A stretch of 11,404 nucleotides of DNA, from positions 1 to 11,404 of the forward strand of contig DASROJ010000012.1 of NCBI GenBank assembly GCA_035646975.1, written 5' to 3'. The notes under the pieces were generated by a model. That model searched no databases and was not told where the DNA came from. It saw only the letters and a list, made by a program, of their open reading frames with translations. Below are positions 1 to 6,199 of this stretch, one piece after another. Position 1 is the first letter of the stretch. Every line of letters starts with the position of its first letter. The position numbers and the translations under genes are program-made. The DNA comes from DASROJ01 sp035646975 (GTDB taxonomy: Bacteria > Acidobacteriota > Polarisedimenticolia > JACPZX01 > DASXTC01).

Positions 1-42
1 CGTTTTCCCCACGTTGGCGATTCCATTCGTCAGGCCGGGATC

Positions 43-70
43 TTGACCCTTTCGACGAATCGGATATTCT
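43..70 (+). promoter_or_regulatory. Candidate sigma-70 promoter of the ABC exporter operon
   Basis: A -35-like TTGACC (43-48) and a -10-like TATTCT (65-70) are separated by 16 nt. Transcription would start near 77, leaving a short leader before the ribosome site at 91-96 and the ATG at 106. The hexamers match consensus at 5/6 and 4/6 positions. Nothing upstream in 1-42 can be assigned; one frame there is open only until a TGA at 44-46 and might be the tail of an upstream gene. This is a motif-based guess. Confidence 0.4.
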
Positions 71-105
71 GGTGCCCAACTCAGCCCAACGGGGGGAATC
101 GACAA

Positions 106-825
106 ATGAGCGTGCAGCCGCAGGAGGCCGCCGGGCTTCCGATCGCGACCGGGTCCGGAGAGGTGGTCCGCGTCGAAGGGGTCACGAAGCTCTACTACCG
201 TGACAGTCTGAAGATTCCGGTTCTCGAGGGGATCGATCTCTCGATCAAGGCGGCGGATTTTCTTGCGCTGATGGGTCCGTCAGGATCCGGCAAGACGACG
301 CTGTTGAACCTGATCGCGGGCATCGACCGGCCGAGCCACGGCAGCATCAAGGTTGCCGGCATCGAGATCACCAGGCTCAACGAGAGCGACCTGGCCCGCT
401 GGCGCGCCCGTCACGTCGGCTTCATTTTCCAGTTCTACCACCTGATCCCGGTGCTGACCGCCTATCAGAATGTCGAGCTGCCTCTGACCCTGACGAAGCT
501 GTCCAGGAAACAGCGCGACCAGCATGTGCGCGCGGCGCTCGGGATCGTCGGGCTCGATGACCGGCTTCAGCATTTTCCCCGGCAGCTCTCGGGCGGGCAG
601 GAGCAGCGCGTCGCCATCGCCCGCGCCATCGTGACCGATCCGACCCTCCTGCTGGCCGACGAGCCCACGGGAGACCTGGACGCGAAATCGGCCGAGGAGA
701 TACTCCAGCTTCTCGAGCGGCTCAACCGGGAGTTCAACAAGACGATCGTCATGGTCACGCACGATCCGCGCGCGGCGGCCAAGGCGCACACGATCAGGCA
801 CCTGGACAAGGGAGTGCTGACCTGA
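106..825 (+). CDS. ABC transporter ATP-binding protein, LolD/MacB type
   Basis: This is the nucleotide-binding subunit of an export or mechanotransmission ABC complex; it hydrolyses ATP on the cytoplasmic face to drive the two FtsX-type permeases encoded next. From the ATG at 106 it has 239 residues, normal for the family. Visible motifs are the Walker A GPSGSGKTT (residues 57-65), the Q-loop Gln in GFIFQFYHL (about 109), the signature LSGGQEQRVAIARA (161 on), Walker B LLLADE plus D-loop (181-190) and the switch His in VTHD (219). The frame is open further upstream (a TTG at 43), but ATG 106 is chosen because a GGGGGG purine block lies 9 nt before it and the ABC fold begins soon after. Its stop directly abuts the next ATG. 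The substrate cannot be read from sequence; lipoproteins, peptides or macrolide-like compounds are all known for this family. Confidence 0.93.
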   Translation: MSVQPQEAAGLPIATGSGEVVRVEGVTKLYYRDSLKIPVLEGIDLSIKAADFLALMGPSGSGKTTLLNLIAGIDRPSHGSIKVAGIEITRLNESDLARWRARHVGFIFQFYHLIPVLTAYQNVELPLTLTKLSRKQRDQHVRAALGIVGLDDRLQHFPRQLSGGQEQRVAIARAIVTDPTLLLADEPTGDLDAKSAEEILQLLERLNREFNKTIVMVTHDPRAAAKAHTIRHLDKGVLT

Positions 826-1989
826 ATGCCGCAGATCATCCTGCTGGTCATGAAGAACTGCGTGCGCAACCGGGTCCGCACGCTGCTGACCATCCTGGGG
901 ATCGCGGTGGGTGTCATCGCCTTTGCCTTCCTGCAGACGGTGCTGGCGGCCTATTACATCGGCTCGGAGGCCTCGAGCCCGAACCGGCTGGTGACGCGGC
1001 ACCGTGTGTCGCTGTTCAATCTGCTGCCGCTTTCGCAGAAGGAAAAAATCGAGAAGATCGAAGGCGTCAAGCAGGTCTCCTGGGGAATGTGGTTCGGCGG
1101 CTATTATCAGGACCCGAAGCAGTTCTTCGGGCAGATTGCCGTCGACGATGTCATGTGGGACATCTATCCCGAGTTCCTGCTGGCGCCCGAACAGAAAGCG
1201 TCGTTCAACAAGGATCTTCAGGGCGCGGTGGTGGGTCGCAAGCTGGCCGAGCGCTATGGCTGGAAGATTGGCGATCGGATCACCATCACCGGGACCATCT
1301 TCAGCGGCAACTGGGATTTCATCATCGACGGGATTTACACGGGACGGGAGCGGACGACCGACGAGACGACCATGTACTTCCACTGGAAGCTGGTGGACGA
1401 GCGCCTCAGACAGTTCGGCAGGGGATCTCAAATCGGGTGGTGGGTCGTCGGCATCGACAATCCCAAGGACGCCGGCCGCATCAGCAAGGATGTCGATGAT
1501 CTGTTCATCAACTCCTCCTCGCCGACGCTCACCGAGACCGAAAAGGATTTCCAGCTCTCGTTCGTGGCCATGATGGGAACCATCATCACCATCATCAAGA
1601 TGGCGGCATGGATCGTCATCGGCATCATCCTGCTGATCATGGCCAACACCATGGCGATGGCCGCGCGAGAGAGGGTCACCGAGTATGGCGTGCTCAAGAC
1701 ACTCGGGTTCCGTGCCATGCACCTCGGCGCGCTCATCGGCGGAGAGGCGCTGTTCGTCTCGTTCCTCGGCGCCGCGGTGGGCTGCGCCATCGCGTTCGCC
1801 ATGATCGCCTTCGTGGGAAAGTTCGTCGAGCAGAACATGGGACAGATATTTCCCGTTTTCGAAATGACGCCGCTGACCATCGGCGAGTCGATCGGGCTGG
1901 CCATGGCAGCCGGACTGGTTGCCTGTCTGGTTCCGATGGCCCGCGCCATCCGGATCCCGATTGCCGACGCGCTGAGAAAGGTGGGCTGA
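826..1989 (+). CDS. ABC transporter permease, FtsX/MacB family (first of two)
   Basis: Inner-membrane permease partner of the ATPase. It has 387 residues with the MacB plan: one N-terminal membrane helix (about 17-45), a large extracytoplasmic domain (about 46-250, MacB_PCD-like), then three C-terminal helices (about 258-280, 300-333 and 352-377). The diagnostic cytoplasmic loop RERVTEYGVLKTLGF follows the second helix (from about 282), where FtsX-type permeases contact the ATPase. The ATG follows the ATPase stop with no gap; a weak AAGGGAG lies about 11 nt upstream, so translation is probably coupled. It differs clearly in sequence from the following permease, so the transporter is likely a heterodimer of permeases over an ATPase homodimer. 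That stoichiometry is inferred. Confidence 0.92.
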   Translation: MPQIILLVMKNCVRNRVRTLLTILGIAVGVIAFAFLQTVLAAYYIGSEASSPNRLVTRHRVSLFNLLPLSQKEKIEKIEGVKQVSWGMWFGGYYQDPKQFFGQIAVDDVMWDIYPEFLLAPEQKASFNKDLQGAVVGRKLAERYGWKIGDRITITGTIFSGNWDFIIDGIYTGRERTTDETTMYFHWKLVDERLRQFGRGSQIGWWVVGIDNPKDAGRISKDVDDLFINSSSPTLTETEKDFQLSFVAMMGTIITIIKMAAWIVIGIILLIMANTMAMAARERVTEYGVLKTLGFRAMHLGALIGGEALFVSFLGAAVGCAIAFAMIAFVGKFVEQNMGQIFPVFEMTPLTIGESIGLAMAAGLVACLVPMARAIRIPIADALRKVG

Positions 1990-1990
1990 C

Positions 1991-3178
1991 GTGATCCTGG
2001 GAATCCCGATCGTCTACAACCTGCGCAACCTCTGGGTGCGCAAGGTGAGCACCGGACTCACGGTGGCCGGCATCGCGCTGGCGGTGGGCGTGCTCGTCGT
2101 GGTGATGATGCTCGTTCACGGGCTGCGTTATGCGCTCGTCGCCAGCGGGTCGCCAGACAACGCGATCGTCCTGCGCAAGAGTTCCCCTTCCGAGACGCTG
2201 AGCGGGATTCCACGCGACAGCGTCAACGTGGTCAAGACGCTGCCCGAAATCGCCGTGGGGCCCGAAGGCAGGTCGATGGTGACGGCGGAGTGCGTGGTGG
2301 GGGTGAACCTGCTTCGACGCGGGCAGGTCAACGCGCGATCCGGGTCCAACGTCACGGTGCGCGGCATCTCGCCCGAATCTCTGCTGCTGCGCCGCCAGGT
2401 GAAAATCATCGAAGGGCGCGCTCCCGAAGCCGGCAAGCCGGAGATCATGGCGGGCCGCAACGCGGCGGCCGGATTCAAGGACTGCCAGGCCGGCGGCAGC
2501 ATCTCGATGGGAGGGCTCGCGTGGCAGGTGGTCGGCGTCTTCGAGGCCGGCGGGTCGTCCTTCGAATCGGAGCTGTGGGGCGACGCCGACCTGCTGATGC
2601 GGGCCTTTGGTCGCGAAGGGGGCTACTCGTCCGTCACCTTCGCCATGAAAGATCCCAACCTCGACCTGGCCGCGGTGCAGGCGAAGTTCGACGCCGACCC
2701 CAGGCTGAATCTCCAGATCCAGCGGGAGCAGGCGTACTACGAGGCGTCGTCTTCAGCCCTGACCGCCCTGATCTCGACCCTCGGTGGTGTCCTGATCGTG
2801 CTGTTCAGCTTCGGCGCGGTGATGGGCGCGATGGTCACGATGTTCGCCTTCGTCGGTTCGCGCACCAGGGAAATCGGCACGCTCAGGGCGCTCGGGTTTC
2901 CGAGAAGATCCATCCTCGCCTGCTTCATGATCGAATCGATGCTTCTGTCGCTGGCCGGCGGCCTCGTGGCCTGCGTCCCGGCGCTGTTCCTCCAGAAGTT
3001 CACCTTCTCGACGACCAACTTCAGCTCGTTCACCGACGTGACCTGGCAGTTCCGCGCCACCCCCGCCATCATGGTTTCCGGCCTGGTTTTCGCCCTGGTC
3101 ATGGGGCTGGTCGGAGGGTTGATCCCGGCCGTGCGCGCCGCCCGGCTGCCCATCATCACCGCGCTGCGAGAGGCCTGA
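1991..3178 (+). CDS. ABC transporter permease, FtsX/MacB family (second of two)
   Basis: Second membrane subunit of the same exporter, 395 residues. The layout repeats that of the first permease: an N-terminal helix (about 23-45), a periplasmic domain, then three helices (about 259-290, 308-337 and 357-386) with the FtsX signature SRTREIGTLRALGF at about 289. The start is GTG at 1991, one nucleotide after the previous stop and 7 nt after the purine-rich GAAAGGTGG, a good ribosome site. The C-terminal PAVRAARLPIITALREA is the usual ending of this family. No adaptor (HlyD/MacA type) gene is seen downstream; one could lie upstream of the window. Gene order ATPase-permease-permease supports a single operon ending here. 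Confidence 0.92.
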   Translation: MILGIPIVYNLRNLWVRKVSTGLTVAGIALAVGVLVVVMMLVHGLRYALVASGSPDNAIVLRKSSPSETLSGIPRDSVNVVKTLPEIAVGPEGRSMVTAECVVGVNLLRRGQVNARSGSNVTVRGISPESLLLRRQVKIIEGRAPEAGKPEIMAGRNAAAGFKDCQAGGSISMGGLAWQVVGVFEAGGSSFESELWGDADLLMRAFGREGGYSSVTFAMKDPNLDLAAVQAKFDADPRLNLQIQREQAYYEASSSALTALISTLGGVLIVLFSFGAVMGAMVTMFAFVGSRTREIGTLRALGFPRRSILACFMIESMLLSLAGGLVACVPALFLQKFTFSTTNFSSFTDVTWQFRATPAIMVSGLVFALVMGLVGGLIPAVRAARLPIITALREA

Positions 3179-3185
3179 CACCCCT

Positions 3186-3232
3186 CGGTTGAACACCGCA
3201 ACCGTCTGCCCGGAAACACCTTAGTGGGGCAG
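3186..3232 (+). terminator. Two weak stem-loops after the exporter operon
   Basis: CGGTTG (3186-3191) pairs with CAACCG (3199-3204) around a 7-nt loop, and CTGCCC (3206-3211) pairs with GGGCAG (3227-3232) around a 15-nt loop. They begin 8 nt after the stop of the second permease. No T-run follows either one, so they are not textbook intrinsic terminators, but they are the only structure seen at the operon end. Confidence 0.25.
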
Positions 3233-3369
3233 TGTAACGTTTCCTCTCAGTTGATATCTCTATCCATACAACGCGGAAGATCGGCAGCGGCGGTTCCGTG
3301 GATCGATCGGATGGTGCAACCGCTGGACGTGTGCATGATGGTCACTGCCCGACAAGGACCGAGGAAGGA
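3233..3369 (+). promoter_or_regulatory. Leader region of the sigma-70 family gene
   Basis: This gene-free stretch (part of the 199-nt gap 3179-3377) has a locally AT-rich patch at about 3233-3271, including TTGATATC, the most promoter-like composition in the gap. I cannot find a well-spaced -35/-10 pair, so the promoter may be of a non-housekeeping class. The ribosome site GAGGAAGGA (3361-3369) lies 8 nt before the ATG at 3378 and is strong. An overlapping open frame crossing this area (3224-3610) has no recognisable protein and is ignored. Confidence 0.3.
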
Positions 3370-3377
3370 ATACTCAC

Positions 3378-4217
3378 ATGATGAAAAGCAGCGCCCGGAC
3401 GAGCACTACCCGGTCTCTGAAGCGATACCTTCGCGAAATACCGGCCTACCAGCCGCGGACCGTGCGTGCCGATGGAGAGGGCTCCGGCGAGCCCGACCCG
3501 GATGCCGGAAAGAAGCCCGAGGAGCTGGTGCTGTCGAACCTGTTTTTCGTCGTGAAGATAGCGGGTGCCTACCGGAACCGGGGGGTCCCGTTCGAGGACC
3601 TTCTCAATGAAGGCAACATCGGGCTGATGCAGGCCGCCAACCGGTACGACCACAGCAAGGGAGTGAAGTTCACGAGCTATGCCGTCTGGTGGATCAGGAA
3701 ATCGCTGTACAACGCCCTCGAAGAACAGGGCTCGACCATCCGGGTGCCCGATTACCAGCGCCGGAAGGTGGCCCGCCTGAAGGCGGACGATGAAACATCC
3801 CGGGCCAGCCACGGTCACGCCGCAACCGATGCACGCTGTGTCGATTGCGGTCCGGTCCCGCCGCGCTCGGGGATGCGCCGCATCTCTCTCGATGAGATAA
3901 GACATGACGATCAGAACGGCACCTTGCTGGATTGCCTCGAAGACAAGGATGCCGTGGATCCGGTCCGGCAGCTGATCTGTCGGGAAGACATCGAGGGTCT
4001 CAACCGGGGGCTTGCCACCCTGTCGCGCACCGAACAGGAGATCCTGCAGCAGAGGTTCGGGCTCGCCGGACAGGATGCCCGGACATTGAAGGAGATCGGC
4101 GCGAAGCTCGGCCTGAGCCGCGAGCGGATCCGGCAGATCGAATTCGCCGCGAAACGCAAGCTCAGGACCAGCTTCATGCGGGCCGCCAACGGAGTCTCCG
4201 GCTCGAAGGCGGGCTGA
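3378..4217 (+). CDS. RNA polymerase sigma factor, sigma-70 family, with an abbreviated region 3
   Basis: A sigma subunit that would direct core RNA polymerase to a promoter class. It has 279 residues, the size of group 2/3 factors. A piece of region 1.2 is visible (SLKRYLREI, residues 13-21), then a well kept region 2 (about 48-125: LSNLFFVVKIA, DLLNEGNIGLMQAANRYD, FTSYAVWWIRKSL, GSTIRVPDYQ). Region 4 is at about 214-265, with the helix-turn-helix LKEIGAKLGLSRERIRQIE. The normal region 3 between them is largely absent; residues 127-170 form a polar linker holding H145, H147, C154 and C157 (HGH...CVDC). The second half of region 1.2 (about 27-47) is also replaced by Gly/Pro/Asp-rich sequence of normal length. 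The start has a strong GAGGAAGGA ribosome site; an ATG also follows immediately at 3381. It converges on the anti-sigma gene with an 18-nt gap. Confidence 0.9.
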   Translation: MMKSSARTSTTRSLKRYLREIPAYQPRTVRADGEGSGEPDPDAGKKPEELVLSNLFFVVKIAGAYRNRGVPFEDLLNEGNIGLMQAANRYDHSKGVKFTSYAVWWIRKSLYNALEEQGSTIRVPDYQRRKVARLKADDETSRASHGHAATDARCVDCGPVPPRSGMRRISLDEIRHDDQNGTLLDCLEDKDAVDPVRQLICREDIEGLNRGLATLSRTEQEILQQRFGLAGQDARTLKEIGAKLGLSRERIRQIEFAAKRKLRTSFMRAANGVSGSKAG

Positions 4218-4235
4218 TCCAGCGAAGCCTGCGGC

Positions 4236-4490
4236 TCAGGAAAGGTCGCCCCGGGCGCGCCGCATCGTTTGTGCCAGCAGCTCCTTCACACGCACCGGAT
4301 GCGCCTCGCGCGGCTGGCCACGGATTCCCTCGATCGTGCGGCTCAGGCTCGTGATCAGGTGTCGGCACCCGGGGCAGTCACCCTGGTGCAGGTCGATCTG
4401 GCCGCGCAGCGGATCCTGGACCTCTCCGTCGAGGTACTCGGAAACGCTCAGCGCGAGGTCACGGCATTCGATCCGCGTCTCGCGGCTCAT
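4236..4490 (-). CDS. Soluble zinc-binding anti-sigma factor (zf-HC2/ZAS type)
   Basis: Probable antagonist of the ECF sigma factor encoded just upstream on the same strand. It is only 84 residues. The N-terminal half carries C9, H35, C39 and C42 in the arrangement C-x25-H-x3-C-x2-C, the ZAS zinc motif; the spacing equals that of the redox-sensing RsrA set C11/H37/C41/C44. These are the only cysteines. There is no membrane segment, so it should act in the cytoplasm, unlike many ECF anti-sigmas. The C-terminal half (about 48-84) is charged and probably helical. The start codon overlaps the sigma stop as ATGA (4487-4490), so the two are translationally coupled, the usual way of matching sigma and anti-sigma levels. 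Function rests on motif plus position; the trigger (oxidant, zinc or other) is unknown. Confidence 0.8.
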   Translation of the reverse strand: MSRETRIECRDLALSVSEYLDGEVQDPLRGQIDLHQGDCPGCRHLITSLSRTIEGIRGQPREAHPVRVKELLAQTMRRARGDLS

Positions 4491-5086
4491 GCGGACCTGT
4501 AGCTCAGGTATTGGGCGAGACCCTTCCGAACCGCGAGACGGGCGCGATGCAGTCTCACCTTGACGAGCGGCTCGCCGATTTCGAGGATCTCCGCGGTCTG
4601 CGTCGTGCTGAAGCCTTCCATGTCCCTCAGTACGAGGACGATCCGAAAGTCATCGGGAAGCCGCTGGATCGCCTCGTCGAGCTTTTCCTTCAGCTCGCCC
4701 TGGAGCAGGCGATCGAGAGGCACCTCGGACCAGTCCGCGAGTTTTCCGTTGCGTGCTTCGCCATCGGCGCCGGGCAGCACATCCTCCAGCGGGATCTCGA
4801 GCACCTTGTCGCGGCGGTCCCGATTGTGGAGCTTCCGGCATTCGTTAACCGAGATCCGGTAAATCCACGACTTCAGCGCCGATGGGTCCCTGAGGTCCTT
4901 CACCGAACGGTAGGCCTTGAGAAAGGTTTCCTGCATGACCTCCTCGGCGTACTTGCTGCAGATTCGGCGCGCGAAGCCCAGTATCTCGGCGCCGTGCCGC
5001 TCGGCGAACTGCTCGAACGCCCCTTCACGGCCTTCGATCATCGCTTCGGCAAGGTCCCGGTCAACCAGCTCCAGGCTCGGATCCAT
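4487..5086 (-). CDS. ECF-family RNA polymerase sigma factor
   Basis: An alternative sigma factor of the extracytoplasmic-function class with only regions 2 and 4. It has 199 residues. Region 2 is at about 23-92, with the typical EEVMQETFLKAYRSVKDL and SALKSWIYRISVNECRKL. A linker runs from about 93 to 130. Region 4 is at about 135-190, with AIQRLPDDFRIVLVLRDMEG followed by the helix-turn-helix and KVRLHRARLAVRKGL. The ATG at 5086 is preceded by AGGAT at 7 nt, exposed in the loop of a small inverted repeat. The gene overlaps the anti-sigma gene by 4 nt and follows the zinc-ribbon CBS gene after a 57-nt gap in which no clear promoter is visible. It may therefore be transcribed with the CBS genes, and an undetected promoter is possible. 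Confidence 0.93.
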   Translation of the reverse strand: MDPSLELVDRDLAEAMIEGREGAFEQFAERHGAEILGFARRICSKYAEEVMQETFLKAYRSVKDLRDPSALKSWIYRISVNECRKLHNRDRRDKVLEIPLEDVLPGADGEARNGKLADWSEVPLDRLLQGELKEKLDEAIQRLPDDFRIVLVLRDMEGFSTTQTAEILEIGEPLVKVRLHRARLAVRKGLAQYLSYRSA

Positions 5087-5104
5087 ACAGGCATCCTAGC
5101 CTGT
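5087..5104 (-). promoter_or_regulatory. Inverted repeat presenting the ECF sigma ribosome site in its loop
   Basis: Read on the minus strand, ACAGGC and GCCTGT form a perfect 6-bp stem around the 6-nt loop TAGGAT, directly followed by the ATG of the ECF sigma gene. The loop holds the Shine-Dalgarno-like AGGA. It could be an RNA hairpin that displays or masks the ribosome site, or a DNA operator. It is short enough to arise by chance in GC-rich DNA. Confidence 0.4.
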
Positions 5105-5143
5105 GATTCGTGAAGCCGCACGCCGGTGGGCCTCATGCGAAGT

Positions 5144-5674
5144 CTATTCCTTGACGAGAACCTGGTCCGCGATGTACCGGAGGATTCCGCGCACCGAGAC
5201 GAAGCCCACCGGGCTGTCGTCGCGAACAATCGGGATGTGCCTGAAGCCGCGCACCGCCATCAGATGGATTGCGTAGGCGAGGATGTCATCCTCTTTCAGG
5301 GCAACCGGATTGGGCGTCATGACCAGGCTGACAGGCGACGTGTTGATATCGAGCCCCGACCCCCAGACCTTGAGCAGCACGTCGCGCTCGGTGAAGATGC
5401 CGACGAGGGTTCCGCCCGCGTCGCGGTCCACCACCAGCACGCTGCCGTGCCGGCCTTCGCGCATGATGCGGATGCAGTCCCAGATCGTGGTGGACGGAGT
5501 GACGACCAGCGGCTTGAGCGGCGCGAGCCTGCGTATCGGGTCCCGCATGATGTGCCGCCTCAGCCCATCCATGGCCGCGCCGCCGGGAATGTCCAGCCCG
5601 GCGAGATCCATGCCGCACTCCTCGCAGGCGAAAACCCCCGGGATGTTGTCGTGCCCGCAGCCGGGGCAGTCCAT
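5144..5674 (-). CDS. CBS-domain pair protein with N-terminal zinc ribbon
   Basis: A 176-residue cytoplasmic protein, likely a regulatory sensor. Residues 1-22 form a zinc ribbon with C3, C6, C17 and C20 (CPGCG...CEECG). Two CBS motifs follow at about 50-105 and 118-173; paired CBS motifs (Bateman modules) commonly bind AMP, ATP, SAM or related ligands. The segments VGIFTERDVL (91-100) and RGFRHIPIV (142-150) are typical ligand-pocket elements. There is no catalytic domain, so the output must go through a partner. The ATG has a strong GGAAGGAGGG ribosome site about 5 nt upstream that overlaps the end of the upstream CBS gene; the two genes are 2 nt apart. It is clearly a paralogue of that neighbour plus an added ribbon. 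The bound ligand and the partner are unknown. Confidence 0.88.
   Translation of the reverse strand: MDCPGCGHDNIPGVFACEECGMDLAGLDIPGGAAMDGLRRHIMRDPIRRLAPLKPLVVTPSTTIWDCIRIMREGRHGSVLVVDRDAGGTLVGIFTERDVLLKVWGSGLDINTSPVSLVMTPNPVALKEDDILAYAIHLMAVRGFRHIPIVRDDSPVGFVSVRGILRYIADQVLVKE
5376..5404. repeat. 29-nt direct repeat, copy A, in the zinc-ribbon CBS gene
   Basis: This stretch is identical to 5960-5988 in the same orientation. It encodes the GIFTERDVL core of the first CBS motif. Identity at synonymous positions shows close relationship of the two CBS genes or local gene conversion. Confidence 0.85.
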
Positions 5675-5676
5675 CC

Positions 5677-6153
5677 CTACCCTCCTTCCGGCCGGCGAGC
5701 CATCTGGTCCAGCTCGGGTGGCAGATTGAAGACTTCCTTCGGATAATGCTGCGCGATGAACTCCACGATATCGCGCGCGGAGATCATCCCCGCGTCGCCA
5801 CCGCCCCCATCGACCAGCGGGATGTGCCGGTAGCCACGGTCGGTCATCAGGCGGACCGCGTCGGCGATCCGATCCTCGGGCGACAGCACCTTCGGGTTGC
5901 TCATCATGACTTCTGTGATGGGGAGGTCTTCGTTCAGGGCGAGCCCGACGATGCGGTTGAGCACGTCGCGCTCGGTGAAGATGCCGACCACGCGCCCTCC
6001 GTCGGTGACGACGACGGCGGCCACCCTGCGCTTCTGCATGATCGTGATCACGTCGCGCAGTCTCGTCGAGGCGGCAACCGAGGGGACAGCTTCGATCCCC
6101 ATCGATCTGATAGAGTCGGTTCGGAGGATTTCCTCGATCCGGGTGTCGGGCAC
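5677..6153 (-). CDS. CBS-domain pair protein
   Basis: A 158-residue protein made almost wholly of two CBS motifs (about 22-75 and 85-138), followed by a tail containing YPKEVFNLPPELD that I associate with stand-alone bacterial CBS proteins. It is a presumed sensor of adenine nucleotides or similar ligands with no effector domain of its own. I place the start at the GTG at 6153 because CCTCCT on the plus strand at 6159-6164 gives a perfect AGGAGG ribosome site 5 nt upstream, and a -10-like TATACT lies at 6183-6178. The frame also stays open to a GTG at 6186, adding 11 residues, but that codon lies upstream of the putative -10. It is first of the minus-strand group CBS, CBS-ribbon, ECF sigma, anti-sigma, and divergent from the MscS gene. 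Confidence 0.87.
   Translation of the reverse strand: MPDTRIEEILRTDSIRSMGIEAVPSVAASTRLRDVITIMQKRRVAAVVVTDGGRVVGIFTERDVLNRIVGLALNEDLPITEVMMSNPKVLSPEDRIADAVRLMTDRGYRHIPLVDGGGGDAGMISARDIVEFIAQHYPKEVFNLPPELDQMARRPEGG
5960..5988. repeat. 29-nt direct repeat, copy B, in the CBS-pair gene
   Basis: Second copy of the repeat at 5376-5404, 584 nt away and in the same orientation, encoding the same GIFTERDVL core of the first CBS motif. Confidence 0.85.
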
Positions 6154-6177
6154 GGCGCCCTCCTGGAAGGTATCGTC

Positions 6178-6199
6178 AGTATACACCGCTCAACGGCGG
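6178..6199 (-). promoter_or_regulatory. Divergent control region between the CBS and MscS genes
   Basis: On the minus strand TATACT (6183-6178) is a good -10 for the CBS gene, 24 nt before its proposed GTG; the matching -35 is poor. The core GTATAC (6179-6184) is itself palindromic, so it could also contribute a -10 to the plus-strand MscS gene. Next to it is a dyad, CCGC-6 nt-GCGG (6186-6199), sitting inside the promoter spacer where a repressor site would be effective. All of this is motif reading. Confidence 0.35.

Noticed and set aside
280..1722. A 480-codon open frame on the minus strand across the ATPase and first permease.
   Set aside because: It is His/Asp/Arg-rich with no recognisable domain and lies opposite two convincing genes; such antisense frames are common in GC-rich DNA.
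3224..3610. A 128-codon frame overlapping the start of the large sigma gene; considered as the missing half of sigma region 1.2 after a frameshift.
   Set aside because: Its translation does not resemble the expected region 1.2 helix, and the sigma frame keeps normal length there, so no frameshift is supported.
6154..6186. The upstream GTG at 6186 as the start of the first CBS gene.
   Set aside because: GTG 6153 has a perfect AGGAGG at 5 nt, and the -10-like TATACT lies inside the longer version.
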